A stretch of 42,398 bases of DNA from a virus. The DNA lies in the IMG/VR virus record IMGVR_UViG_3300047508_000040, positions 1 through 42,398 of that record; one strand, 5' to 3'. Position numbers and translations under genes: made by a program. The notes below the pieces were generated by a model. It saw only the letters and a program-made list of their open reading frames with translations, was not told where the DNA came from and made no database searches. Below are positions 15,767 through 24,513 of the stretch, one piece after another (the first letter of the stretch is position 1; every line of letters begins with the position of its first letter).

Positions 15767-18700
15767 TGGCCAGTGAAAACCCGTGGGAAGACTACGCGGC
15801 GCCTTCGGGCGCCGTTCCGGCGTCTGGCGGTCCCTGGGAGGACTTCAAGGGGAACGGCCAAGGCAACGTGCCGGCGATCCGCGTGGCCGATGTCATGCGT
15901 GCGCCTTCGCTGGGCGATGTGGTCGGCGCGTCGCTGGCCAATAACCGTGACATCGATGCTGCCAAGATCGCTCAGGTCGATCTTGGCAAGTCCGTTGGCG
16001 ATACGCTCAATGCGCCATCACTGACGCCAGTGGAAGCGCCGGAGGCATTAGGACGCGGATTCGTGACAGGCGGCGGTCGCCTGCTGCAAACCGCCGGCAC
16101 CCTGGCCAGTGCATTGCTTCCTGCTCCCGGTATGTCGCCGCTGGCTAGTGAAGTCGCGCCAACCGATAAGCGCATCGGTTCACCGCTCAATCAGCTGGGT
16201 GATACAGCTGTGCTGTCCCAAGCGATTCAGCCCAACGAACAGCTCAGCGGACTGGGTGCCAAGGTCGCCTTTCAAGGGGCCGAGCTGGTGCCGCAACTGG
16301 CGGCCGCGATTGGCACGGGCGGTGGTGCATCGCTGGAAGGCCTCGTGCCGGCTGCTGTACGTAGTGTGCCCGTGGTGGGGACCGCCTTGGGAGGTGTCGC
16401 TGCAGGTGCGCCCACGGCTACCGCTTTGAACGTGGAACAGCTCGCCACGGCGCCGGATGATGCCAGCCTGGGCGACTTCGCCAAGAGTGCGGCGCTCAAT
16501 TACGCGTTGGCCGGCGTACCACCCGCCTTTGGCAATGGCCAGATCGCGCGCACGCTGACCGGTGGCGCGGTGGGTGGCGGCTTAGCGGCCGGTTCCAACG
16601 TCCTCGAAGGCAAGCCGATCGATCCGGCCGGCACGATTGTCGGTGCGCTGACCGGCGCCGCGTTGGCGGGCGGTCATGCCGGACCCGAGAAACTCGATCC
16701 CTACCTAGAGCGCTACGAGGCGACCAAGAGCACGCCTGACCTCAACGGTCCGCTTTCACTGCCTGCCCCGGAAGCGCCCACGGCTGCCGCGACGGAAGCC
16801 ACTGGACCGATTGCACCGGTCGCACCGGCCAAGTTCGACGCTACGGCGACGGCCAAGGCCTTCACCGATAACCCGACGGCCGCGCTGGCCTCGCTCGACC
16901 ACCCGACAATCACGCAGTTGGCCAGTGACGTGGGCTTGGATGTGAAGCCGACCGACACGCCGCAGGCCATCGCACAGAAGATCGCCGCGCAGCCCAAGGA
17001 CTTTCTGCAATCTGACGTGCTGCCCGAATACTTGGCTGCCGCTCAGGACGCGCACAACGCTCTACAAGCCGTAGCGCCAGCGCCGGATGCTGGCATAACG
17101 GCTGAGCCTCCCGTGCCCGGCCTTGGTGACGTGGCGCGCTCGCTGTCGCCTTCCAGCACCGTACCCGTCGATTCGCAGGGCGTGGCCTACACGCCTGAGC
17201 AGGGTGCCAAGACGCTGGGCGATGCGATCCAGGCACAAGCCGGGAGCGCGACCCGCGCCCTGCCGCCTGCCGTCACCACCGTGGACAGCGCGGGCGTGGC
17301 GACCAACTCCGAAGCGCAGAACCGCCAGATCGCCAAGCGACTGGCCGACGAACAGGCCGGCATCGAGGCGGCGAAGGCCAAGCGCGAGCTGGGCATCACG
17401 CCGGACATTGAGCGCACGCAGGGGCCGCGCTGGGAGCAACTCGCCACCAATGCCGATGATCTGCGCGCCATGCAGGACGCACGCGACGCGCAGGACGATG
17501 AAGTCGTCGGCCAGCGCACCGACGATGCCCCCGAATGGTGGGTGGCTGGTCAGCACGCGGGCGATGAGTTCGACCAGCACATGGTCGATCTGCAGCAGGC
17601 ACGCGACCAGCTCAGCCAGCAGGATCAGAAAGCAGCCGGCGATGTGCTCACGCAGCACGGCATCGAGCCGCAGGATCATGACGAGGCGCTGGCTATCTCG
17701 CAGCTGGTGGAGCGCGCCTACGATGCCGGCGCGACGCCACATCAGATCCTGGGTGCGGGTCAGGAACCGGACAATGCCTCACGTGCCCGCGCCTTGTGGG
17801 CACTGACCAATCGACTTGAAGGTGAACGCAATGCTCAGCAGCCCGAAGTTCAACAAGCTGGTGCGCTTGGTGATACAGCGCAAGATCAAGGGATTGCCGC
17901 CGCTGGTCGCACCCAGCCTGAAAGCGCCGCTGGGTCCGGTGAAGCTGAAAGCGCCCGGACCGTCACCGTTCCCGAACGAGCGGGACGAGGTGCAGGACGA
18001 GTAACCGCTCTCGATCACGGCGAGCTGAACACGCCGCTATCCAAGCGTGGCATCACTGATGCACAGATCGACCGTGAGCTACGCCGTCAGCAGGGCGAGC
18101 GCGAGACGCAGACGCGAGACGCGCGCCAGCGCGGCAAAGACGTAGCCACGGAAGCCAAGCAGTTGCTCGACCAGATTCCTAAGTCGCGCCTGAAGGAGCT
18201 TGGCAAGCCGCACGGCCTATCGGCGAAGGAAACGCGTCAGGAGTTCCTGCGGTCAGCTTCAACGCGCCCCGATACCACGCTGAACACTTTGCGCAAGGAG
18301 GCGGCCAAGTTCAGTGGCCGCGTGGAAGAAAGCGGCCCATCCGTTTCAGACAGCGCCAAGCCGGGCGAACTGGACACCTTCACGCCGCCGAAGGATCGCC
18401 GCGCCGACTGGTCGCCGCAGCTCGAAGGCCGCGCGATCACGGCCGTGGATGCGCTCGTGGAGCGCTACGGCGGCAGCACGCTGGCTGACTCCATTCGTGA
18501 CGACTTGCGCGAGACATCGGCCGCGCAGCTGATCGGCCAGACGGTGAAGTCACCGGAAGACCTGGCCGCCATCGCCAGCGTGTACCGCAACCCTGCGTTC
18601 GAGACGATGCGCTACGTGTACGTGGACCGCGCCGGCACCGTGCTGGGTGAAACGGCCGTGTCCTCGCGCATGCCATCCACGTCGGTGGCTTTCCCCGAAG

Positions 18701-20301
18701 GCGCGCACGACGGCACCGCATGGGTGATGCAGAGCGCACCGGAAGGTGCCACGGGCATCTGGCTGATCCATAACCACCCCAGCGGCAACCCGAAGGCCTC
18801 GCAGGCTGACATCGACTTCACCGGAACGTTGTCGATCAAGCTGGGCGACACGGCTGGCGCACCGAAGCTACAGGGGCACGTGATCCTCGATCACGACACC
18901 TATGGCCACATCGATGCGCTGGGCGACTTCCAAGGCGTGAAGAAGATCGCCGGACGCGCCGGTACGCCCGATCCCGTGCGTTCGTACAAGGGCGATGCGT
19001 CCATGTTCGACGTGCCGGTCACCTCCCCGGAGTTTGCCGCCGTCACCGGCAAGAAGATCGCCGCGGCCACGCCGGAGAACAGCTCGGCCATCGTCGTGAT
19101 GGACGCGCAGGGCCGTGTGGCGAGCGTGCACACCTTCCCCAATGACTTCCTGACCACCCCGCGCGGCGCGGCCATGGTGAGTCGTCTGGGCGGCAAACGT
19201 GGTGCCGTGGGCATCGGCCTGGTCACCTCCAAGGCCAACTTCATCGCGCACAAGGACGCCTACGCCAAGGGCGCGCTGCGTGGTCTGCTGCGTGACGCCA
19301 CGGTGGTGGACAACGACGGCAACGCCTTGAGCCTGGGTGGCACCAAAGCGCTGCCTAACGAGTACCGCAAGAACTTCGGCCAGCAGTCGGCCGCCACCAA
19401 GCGCCGCGCCGAGACGGGCGTGCAAGTGCGTGAGGATGCAGCTGGTAGTTCTGCGCCGATCAGTCTGCAGGCCGTGCGCCGGGCACTGGAAGCGCGCGGC
19501 GTCTCGCCCGATGCCATCGCCGCGATGTCACGCGATGAGCTGCGTGCCGAGCAGGCGAACCTGCGCGCACGCTCCGAGCCAACGCCGCAGCAGCAGGAAG
19601 CACTCAAGACCACCGGTATCAACAACGCGACCAAGGAAGAGGAACGCGCCATGGCTGGTAAGGCGGCCGTGGAGCACGACCTGCAGCAGTCCAACCCCGA
19701 GCAGTACGCGCGCGCCAAGGCTTCCTTTGACGAAGATCCGCATGCCGGCCAGATCCTGGCAGCCAAGGTGATCGCCAACCCCAAGACCATCACGCCGGAG
19801 GATTCGATCCTCCTAAGCCTGGACGCCATGCGGATCATCAACGCGCGCCAGAGCGCCTATGAGCAGGCCGAGAAGGCGCAGGCCTCGGGCGACATGGCCA
19901 CGAAGGTCGCTGCGCAATCGCTGATCAAGCAGCTCGATGGTCAGATGGAAGCCAACGACATTGCCGCGCGCTACTCGGGCACGAAGGCCGGCCAAGCGCT
20001 GCAGGCCCGAAAGGTGATGATCCAGCAGGACTACTCCATGGCCCGCATGATGCTGCGCGCCAAGGTGGCAAAGGGCGAGCCGCTGACCGATGCCGAGCGC
20101 TCCAAGGTGGAAGCGGCCTCGGCCGAGATTGCCAAGCGCACGGCAGAACTGGATGCCCGGGAGGCTAAGCTACGCGCCATGGAAGCCGAAGCACGGCCGG
20201 CGCAGGTGAAGCGCCAAGCGCGCGCCAAGTTCGATGACCTGGTGGCGCAGTTGAAGGCCATCCCGAAGAAAGACCATTTGAAAGAGGGCTGCATCGTATG
20301 A
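15766..20301 (+). CDS. Large polyvalent internal virion protein, N-terminal part, with RadC-like JAB domain
   Basis: This 1511-residue protein of the large polyvalent type is probably packed in the virion and delivered into the cell. AGGAGG lies nine bases before its ATG. It opens with duplicated ENPWEDY/GPWEDF motifs, then a glycine/alanine-rich possibly membrane-active region (about residues 90-300) and Pro/Ala linkers. The JAB/MPN metalloprotease-like domain spans about residues 890-1070 with HNHPSGNPKASQAD (H1002, H1004, S1012, D1015), the zinc-site pattern of RadC. Long charged helices finish the chain. The end at GCIV is caused by the HNH gene that follows; the natural continuation is at 20623. 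A nested ORF lies at 17831-18004. Confidence 0.8.
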   Translation: MASENPWEDYAAPSGAVPASGGPWEDFKGNGQGNVPAIRVADVMRAPSLGDVVGASLANNRDIDAAKIAQVDLGKSVGDTLNAPSLTPVEAPEALGRGFVTGGGRLLQTAGTLASALLPAPGMSPLASEVAPTDKRIGSPLNQLGDTAVLSQAIQPNEQLSGLGAKVAFQGAELVPQLAAAIGTGGGASLEGLVPAAVRSVPVVGTALGGVAAGAPTATALNVEQLATAPDDASLGDFAKSAALNYALAGVPPAFGNGQIARTLTGGAVGGGLAAGSNVLEGKPIDPAGTIVGALTGAALAGGHAGPEKLDPYLERYEATKSTPDLNGPLSLPAPEAPTAAATEATGPIAPVAPAKFDATATAKAFTDNPTAALASLDHPTITQLASDVGLDVKPTDTPQAIAQKIAAQPKDFLQSDVLPEYLAAAQDAHNALQAVAPAPDAGITAEPPVPGLGDVARSLSPSSTVPVDSQGVAYTPEQGAKTLGDAIQAQAGSATRALPPAVTTVDSAGVATNSEAQNRQIAKRLADEQAGIEAAKAKRELGITPDIERTQGPRWEQLATNADDLRAMQDARDAQDDEVVGQRTDDAPEWWVAGQHAGDEFDQHMVDLQQARDQLSQQDQKAAGDVLTQHGIEPQDHDEALAISQLVERAYDAGATPHQILGAGQEPDNASRARALWALTNRLEGERNAQQPEVQQAGALGDTAQDQGIAAAGRTQPESAAGSGEAESARTVTVPERAGRGAGRVTALDHGELNTPLSKRGITDAQIDRELRRQQGERETQTRDARQRGKDVATEAKQLLDQIPKSRLKELGKPHGLSAKETRQEFLRSASTRPDTTLNTLRKEAAKFSGRVEESGPSVSDSAKPGELDTFTPPKDRRADWSPQLEGRAITAVDALVERYGGSTLADSIRDDLRETSAAQLIGQTVKSPEDLAAIASVYRNPAFETMRYVYVDRAGTVLGETAVSSRMPSTSVAFPEGAHDGTAWVMQSAPEGATGIWLIHNHPSGNPKASQADIDFTGTLSIKLGDTAGAPKLQGHVILDHDTYGHIDALGDFQGVKKIAGRAGTPDPVRSYKGDASMFDVPVTSPEFAAVTGKKIAAATPENSSAIVVMDAQGRVASVHTFPNDFLTTPRGAAMVSRLGGKRGAVGIGLVTSKANFIAHKDAYAKGALRGLLRDATVVDNDGNALSLGGTKALPNEYRKNFGQQSAATKRRAETGVQVREDAAGSSAPISLQAVRRALEARGVSPDAIAAMSRDELRAEQANLRARSEPTPQQQEALKTTGINNATKEEERAMAGKAAVEHDLQQSNPEQYARAKASFDEDPHAGQILAAKVIANPKTITPEDSILLSLDAMRIINARQSAYEQAEKAQASGDMATKVAAQSLIKQLDGQMEANDIAARYSGTKAGQALQARKVMIQQDYSMARMMLRAKVAKGEPLTDAERSKVEAASAEIAKRTAELDAREAKLRAMEAEARPAQVKRQARAKFDDLVAQLKAIPKKDHLKEGCIV
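17831..18004 (+). CDS. Possible nested small gene inside the giant protein gene (+1 frame)
   Basis: A 57-codon ORF lies in the +1 frame within the 1511-residue gene. In this frame 49 of 57 codons end in G or C, against 23 of 57 in the main frame over the same bases; flanking main-frame stretches have about 16 of 20. Thus the coding signal moves to this frame here. ATG 17831 has AAGG eight bases upstream. The product is basic then proline-rich, beginning MLSSPKFNKLVRLVIQRKIK and ending NERDEVQDE, with no known family. Alternatives: two compensating frameshifts in the main gene, or a frameshift product ending at 18004. The ORF is certain; its expression is not. Confidence 0.45.
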   Translation: MLSSPKFNKLVRLVIQRKIKGLPPLVAPSLKAPLGPVKLKAPGPSPFPNERDEVQDE

Positions 20302-20636
20302 AATTCACTTTTGATCCTGAGAACGGCTACGTGATAGGAGCAAGAGGAAAACCTATCGGTGTCTTCGTTCGACATGATGGTTATGTGGATATCCGCTACG
20401 ACGGCAGATATGTGGGTAAGGCACACCGTCTGATATGGGAAAGCGTTCACGGCCCAATTCCTGAAGGCCTTGAGATAAATCATCGCAATGGGATCAGGTG
20501 GGACAACCGCATAGATAACTTGGAGCTGGTCACCAAGAGCCAGAACAAAAAGCACTCGTACGACATGAAAATCAGTCGTGCAGATGGTGAATTTAACGGT
20601 CGCAGAATCGGGAGAAGGCGCCGTGTCGGGATGTGA
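20298..20636 (+). CDS. HNH homing endonuclease inserted in the giant protein gene
   Basis: This 112-residue HNH endonuclease is of the small phage kind: AHRLIWESVHGPIP with H43, then EINHRNGIRWDNRIDNLELV with N61-H62, N70 and N74. Such enzymes cut an intron- or insert-free allele and spread by repair. Its ATG overlaps the stop of the upstream ORF (ATGA) with GAGGG nine bases upstream, and its end overlaps the restart of the downstream half at GTG 20623. G+C is low: 28 of 60 bases in 20341-20400, against roughly 60% or more around it. The insert is almost all coding, leaving little room for a group I ribozyme, so a free-standing insertion is more likely than an intron. Confidence 0.85.
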   Translation: MKFTFDPENGYVIGARGKPIGVFVRHDGYVDIRYDGRYVGKAHRLIWESVHGPIPEGLEINHRNGIRWDNRIDNLELVTKSQNKKHSYDMKISRADGEFNGRRIGRRRRVGM

Positions 20637-22614
20637 GCCAAGTGATGACGTGCGCCGCATCATCCGCGCCATGGCCCGCGCCAAGGTGGAGGAAGGCATC
20701 ACCGATGCTGGCGCTATTGTGGACGAGATCCATGCGGCCATTCAGGATCACACGCCGCTGTGGAAAAACGAGATTGCCGACATCATCACCGGCATTGGCC
20801 AGCCCAAGCGCCAGGCGACCAAGAGCGAGCTACAGCAGCGCATGGAACAACTGCGCCGCGACCTGAAGGACGCCTATCACCCCAAGGTCGCGCCAACGCC
20901 CAAGTCGCCGGAAGCGGCCGCCAATGAGCGCCGACAGGCCGCCATCAAGAAACAGATGGCCGAGATTCAGGAGAAGATCCGCACCGGCAACTTCACCAAG
21001 ACCGCGCCGACGGTGCACCCGGACGATCCGGCCACGCAGAAAGCGCGCCTTGAGCTGGCCGCCGCCAAGCGCGAGGCGGACAAGTTGCTGGCCAAGATTC
21101 AGCGTGAGAATCGGACGCCCACGCAGAAGGTCGTGGATACCATGGCCGAGCTCTACCGCGCCTCGATCCTCTCCGGTTACACCGTGTTCGAACACCTGGC
21201 CGGAGCATCGATCGGCCGATTCCTGACCGCGCCGCTGGAAGAACTGTCTGGCGCGCTGCTGCACCAGGTGCCCGGCATCAAAGCCATTTCCAACGCTGCG
21301 CCCACCGAGGGCGGCGGCTTCAATGGCCAGGGCTTGGCGCATGGCTACAAGAAGGCCTTCTCGCCCGAGACGGGTAAGGCCGTACTGGACAAGATTGTGC
21401 GCGGCTACAGCGACCGCCAGGCGCTTTATGACAAGCACGTGGACTATGACAATGGGCGGCTCGCCTTCGTCGGCCACCTGCACGACGCGGTCAAGACGCC
21501 TGTGGAGCAATTCGCCTTCTATAAGGCGCTGGACAACGTCAACAAGCAGCAGCGCAACCAGATGGCGCGTGATGGCTTCTCGCCCGACCAGATCGATGAC
21601 GCGCTAAAGAATGAGTACAACCGGACGCGCAATGAGACGCTGGCCTATGCCTCCTCCAAGGCCGCCAAGCTGCAGGGTAAGAATTGGGTGGTGGATATTA
21701 TCCAGGGCGGCATACGCGGTATGGAGAAGTATGGAGCGCTGGGGAAAGTGGGTGCAGGCGTAGCCAAGATGGCGATGCCGATCATCCGCATACCGACCAA
21801 CTATGCCAAAGAGGCCGGCGAGTATGTGGCCGGCGTTCCACACGGACTGTTTGAGGCGATGTGGCACGGCCGAGAACGGCTCAAGCCCGATGTGGCCGAC
21901 GACATCATGCGCAAGCTGAAAAAGGGTCTGATTGGCCCGGCGCTGATCACCTTGGGCTGGGTGCTCTACAAGGATCTTGGCGCGCTATACGACGAGAAGC
22001 GCCGCAAGCGCGTGGGCGAGCCCGATTACGGCAGCGTGCGGACACCGGCCGGTGACATCAGCCACCACATGCTGCACATCCCGGCCGTCGAAGTGATCCA
22101 GATGGCCGCACTGGCGCACCGCGTGTATGACCAGCAGTTTGGCAAACTGGACAAGAAGACCGGGGAGCGCACCGGGCGCGCTGACGCCATTATGGACGCT
22201 GCATGGCGGGCGACGACGGCTGAGGGTCGCACGCTGCCTTTCGTGCCCACCAACCTAAGCGATGCCATGGGCAGCTCAAAAGGCCTCGCCAACTACACCG
22301 GTCGCATGGCCGCTGGCTTCGTGCCGCAGATCGTGCAGCAGATCGCCCGCGGCACCGATCCCGACAAGGCACCGCGCAAGCCCAATGGCTTCGTGGAGCA
22401 GATTGAGGCCGGTATCCCTGGCCTGCGCGAGAGCGTCGGGCACCGGCCGCTCAAGGGCATGAGCCTGGACGACAAGCTTGAGCTCTACGACAAGATGTCG
22501 CCGCGCGAGCGTCAAAAATCCGGCATCGCCGATTCCATCATGCAGAGCGCACGCGCCAAGCGCTCTGACCTCACGCAAGACCAGATGAAGCGCATCCAGG
22601 CGATCCACCAGTGA
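20623..22614 (+). CDS. Large polyvalent internal virion protein, C-terminal part
   Basis: This 663-residue protein continues the giant protein beyond the HNH gene. I chose GTG 20623 because GGAGAAGG lies five bases upstream and because the sequence from PSDDVRRIIRAMARAKVEEG onward looks like the direct sequel of the upstream chain. The body is charged helical to about residue 160, then carries phage core-protein segments and one likely membrane helix (GLIGPALITLGWVLYKDLGA). The C-terminus has repeated RQKSGIADSIM-like helices. Function of the whole: an internal virion protein released with DNA, by family analogy. The stop overlaps the next GTG start. Confidence 0.75.
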   Translation: MSGCEPSDDVRRIIRAMARAKVEEGITDAGAIVDEIHAAIQDHTPLWKNEIADIITGIGQPKRQATKSELQQRMEQLRRDLKDAYHPKVAPTPKSPEAAANERRQAAIKKQMAEIQEKIRTGNFTKTAPTVHPDDPATQKARLELAAAKREADKLLAKIQRENRTPTQKVVDTMAELYRASILSGYTVFEHLAGASIGRFLTAPLEELSGALLHQVPGIKAISNAAPTEGGGFNGQGLAHGYKKAFSPETGKAVLDKIVRGYSDRQALYDKHVDYDNGRLAFVGHLHDAVKTPVEQFAFYKALDNVNKQQRNQMARDGFSPDQIDDALKNEYNRTRNETLAYASSKAAKLQGKNWVVDIIQGGIRGMEKYGALGKVGAGVAKMAMPIIRIPTNYAKEAGEYVAGVPHGLFEAMWHGRERLKPDVADDIMRKLKKGLIGPALITLGWVLYKDLGALYDEKRRKRVGEPDYGSVRTPAGDISHHMLHIPAVEVIQMAALAHRVYDQQFGKLDKKTGERTGRADAIMDAAWRATTAEGRTLPFVPTNLSDAMGSSKGLANYTGRMAAGFVPQIVQQIARGTDPDKAPRKPNGFVEQIEAGIPGLRESVGHRPLKGMSLDDKLELYDKMSPRERQKSGIADSIMQSARAKRSDLTQDQMKRIQAIHQ

Positions 22615-23393
22615 GCAAGATCCGCATCCCGGTCCACGGCAATGCGCTGAAGTCGGTGGTCATCCCCAAGACCGCTGCTGCGGGCGCGCAGGTGGGCGTC
22701 AACCTGCTGGCGCCTGACGGGTCTGTGGTGAAGTGGTCCGACATCCTCAACCCGCCAACCTCGACCAATAGCGGCAGCTTCAACGGCACCAGTGATGATG
22801 TGCCAGAGGGTCAGTTCAACCTCTACTTCACGGCCCGTCGCGCGCAAGATGCCGTGGGTTCCATCGTCGCCAACAGCAGCAATGTCACCCTGGCCTATGT
22901 CGGTGGAACGTCGCTCACCGCTGACCTGACCAATGTCACCGTCACCACGGGCGGCACGCTGCGCAAATGGGCCTTCGACTCCAAGGGGCGCCTGATGGCG
23001 TCCAATACGGCAACCACGGATGACCTGACCGAAGGAACCACCAACCTTTATTTCACCAAGCCGCGCGTGGCCTCCGCGATAGTCGCTGGCGCAGGCATTT
23101 CGCTTTCAACCGACGGGTCAGGGGTCACGACCATTGCCGAGTCGGCACTGATCCTGCCGAACCTCACCGACCAGACCGGCAACAACCTCACCGATCAAAG
23201 CCTGGTGCAACTCACCGGCAACAGCACAAACGCCATCTCGCCGCTGCTTCCTTACACCTTGGCCACGTTGCCAAGCGCGGCGACGTACAAATACGGCACC
23301 ATCTTTGTGACCGATCTGACCGGTGCGCCCGCGCCGTGCTATAGCGACGGCACTAACTGGCGCCGTTTCTCCGATAACTCGATTGCGAGCTGA
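22611..23393 (+). CDS. Tail fibre-like protein with LYFT repeats
   Basis: This 260-residue protein starts at GTG 22611, overlapping the preceding stop. It has two copies of a tail-fibre repeat, VPEGQFNLYFTARRAQDAV and LTEGTTNLYFTKPRVASAI, typical of phage fibre shafts, and beta-rich Thr/Asn/Gly sequence between them. The last 70 residues (TYKYGTIFVTDLTGAPAPCY) match a common phage fibre end domain. It is probably a fibre or spike component that contacts the host surface, possibly assembled with the next two products. Confidence 0.7.
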   Translation: MSKIRIPVHGNALKSVVIPKTAAAGAQVGVNLLAPDGSVVKWSDILNPPTSTNSGSFNGTSDDVPEGQFNLYFTARRAQDAVGSIVANSSNVTLAYVGGTSLTADLTNVTVTTGGTLRKWAFDSKGRLMASNTATTDDLTEGTTNLYFTKPRVASAIVAGAGISLSTDGSGVTTIAESALILPNLTDQTGNNLTDQSLVQLTGNSTNAISPLLPYTLATLPSAATYKYGTIFVTDLTGAPAPCYSDGTNWRRFSDNSIAS

Positions 23394-23398
23394 CCGCT

Positions 23399-23878
23399 AT
23401 GACCAAGATTGCCGATTCCAGTTATGCCCTGCTGACGCCTGTCGGTACCGAGCTATTGCATGCGGTCGATTCGGGGCACTCCACCGATTACCGCCTCAAT
23501 GTGCTGACGCTGGTCAAGCTGCTGCTTAGCCAGATCAATGTCTGGACAAAGAACAACAGCGTGACGCCTGTGGTCAACAATGCCGCCACGGGCACCGTGA
23601 CCCCGGATGCGTCGGCGTCCAACAACTTCGACTACGTGCTCACTGGAAACCTGGTGATTGCCAACCCGACCAATCTAACGGCTGGCATGGTGCTCAACTT
23701 TCGTTTGAAGGAAGACGCCACAGGCGGTCGAACCATCGGGTTCGGAACGGCCTTCAAATGGCCCGGAGGCACGGCGCCGACGTGGGTCACCACGGCCAAC
23801 GCCATTAACTTCTTCAGCGCTTACTACGACTCGGCGTCTGGCTTCCTGCTGTGCAACGGCGGCGTGGGGTACGCCTGA
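23399..23878 (+). CDS. Tail fibre-associated protein
   Basis: This 159-residue protein begins MTKIADSSYALLTPVGTELL, a form seen in small tail-fibre proteins, with a helical VLTLVKLLLSQINVWTKNN linker and then beta-rich sequence containing GMVLNFRLKEDATGGRTIGF. That segment recurs in phage fibre tips that wrap around a trimer axis. No catalytic motif is present. It overlaps the SPRY-domain gene by one base (TGATG). A shaft-to-tip role is inferred from order. Confidence 0.6.
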   Translation: MTKIADSSYALLTPVGTELLHAVDSGHSTDYRLNVLTLVKLLLSQINVWTKNNSVTPVVNNAATGTVTPDASASNNFDYVLTGNLVIANPTNLTAGMVLNFRLKEDATGGRTIGFGTAFKWPGGTAPTWVTTANAINFFSAYYDSASGFLLCNGGVGYA

Positions 23879-24483
23879 TGTTCGCCATGGGGCCAGGCTT
23901 CGTGAAATCAGGTGGTGCTGGTGCATCGTCTACGTGGAATCCTTCCGATAAAAATGCGGGCATTGCTCTCACCAATGCAAATCTGACGGCCGCGAATACG
24001 GGCGGCTCCGCCTATGGCCTTGTTCGCTCGACGTCCAGCAAAAGCGCTGGAAAGTTTTATTTTGAGATTCATGTAGACGTCGCTGGCGCATCGAATTTCG
24101 CCGTCGTTGGCCTTTGCCCGTCAACGACCGTTCTTTCAGGCGGCTATCCTGGTGTCGATGCGAATGGCTGGGGCTATTACCAGCAGAACGGCCAGAAATT
24201 TCACAGCGGCGCAGGTACGGCTTATGGCACTGCGTGGGCACTCAATGACGTGATTGGCGTCGCTGTCGATCTTTCATCGGGACTTATCTGGTTCTCCAAC
24301 AACAACGTATGGCAGGCCAGCGGCAATCCCGCCGCAGGAACGAACCCCGCCTACACCGGGATCACCGGCCTGCTGTTCCCCGCGATTGGGTTGTATGGAC
24401 CCAACGGTGGCACGTTCACTGCTAGATTCTTGGCCGCGTCACAGACCTATGCACCGCCTGCAGGATTCTCCGCATGGGGCTGA
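23878..24483 (+). CDS. SPRY (B30.2-like) domain tail protein
   Basis: This 201-residue protein has a whole SPRY-type beta-sandwich (about residues 20-195): GKFYFEIHVD, NGWGYYQQNGQKFHSG, NDVIGVAVDLSSGLIWFSNN and LFPAIGLYGPNGGTFTARF are the usual landmarks. SPRY domains mediate recognition in many proteins, and phages place them at fibre ends. It is the last gene before lysis, a normal place for the host-contacting tip. Base composition is somewhat poorer in G+C than its neighbours (34 of 60 at 24001-24060), consistent with frequent exchange of such modules. Confidence 0.75.
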   Translation: MFAMGPGFVKSGGAGASSTWNPSDKNAGIALTNANLTAANTGGSAYGLVRSTSSKSAGKFYFEIHVDVAGASNFAVVGLCPSTTVLSGGYPGVDANGWGYYQQNGQKFHSGAGTAYGTAWALNDVIGVAVDLSSGLIWFSNNNVWQASGNPAAGTNPAYTGITGLLFPAIGLYGPNGGTFTARFLAASQTYAPPAGFSAWG

Positions 24484-24513
24484 CGATTCCAATAACGCTC
24501 AGGGGTGAGACCA

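Noticed and set aside
20274-20640. Group I intron holding the HNH gene
   Set aside because: The inserted segment is nearly all coding, with about 25 bases before the ATG unaccounted for, and both junctions have overlapping stop-start codons and ribosome sites; a splicing core was not recognised.
20031-20741. Minus-strand ORF opposite the HNH insert
   Set aside because: Ser/Ala-rich shadow of three different plus-strand genes; no start signal.
22611-24483. Diversity-generating element as in phage BPP-1
   Set aside because: No reverse transcriptase ORF and no visible template copy of the fibre-tip sequence anywhere in the window.
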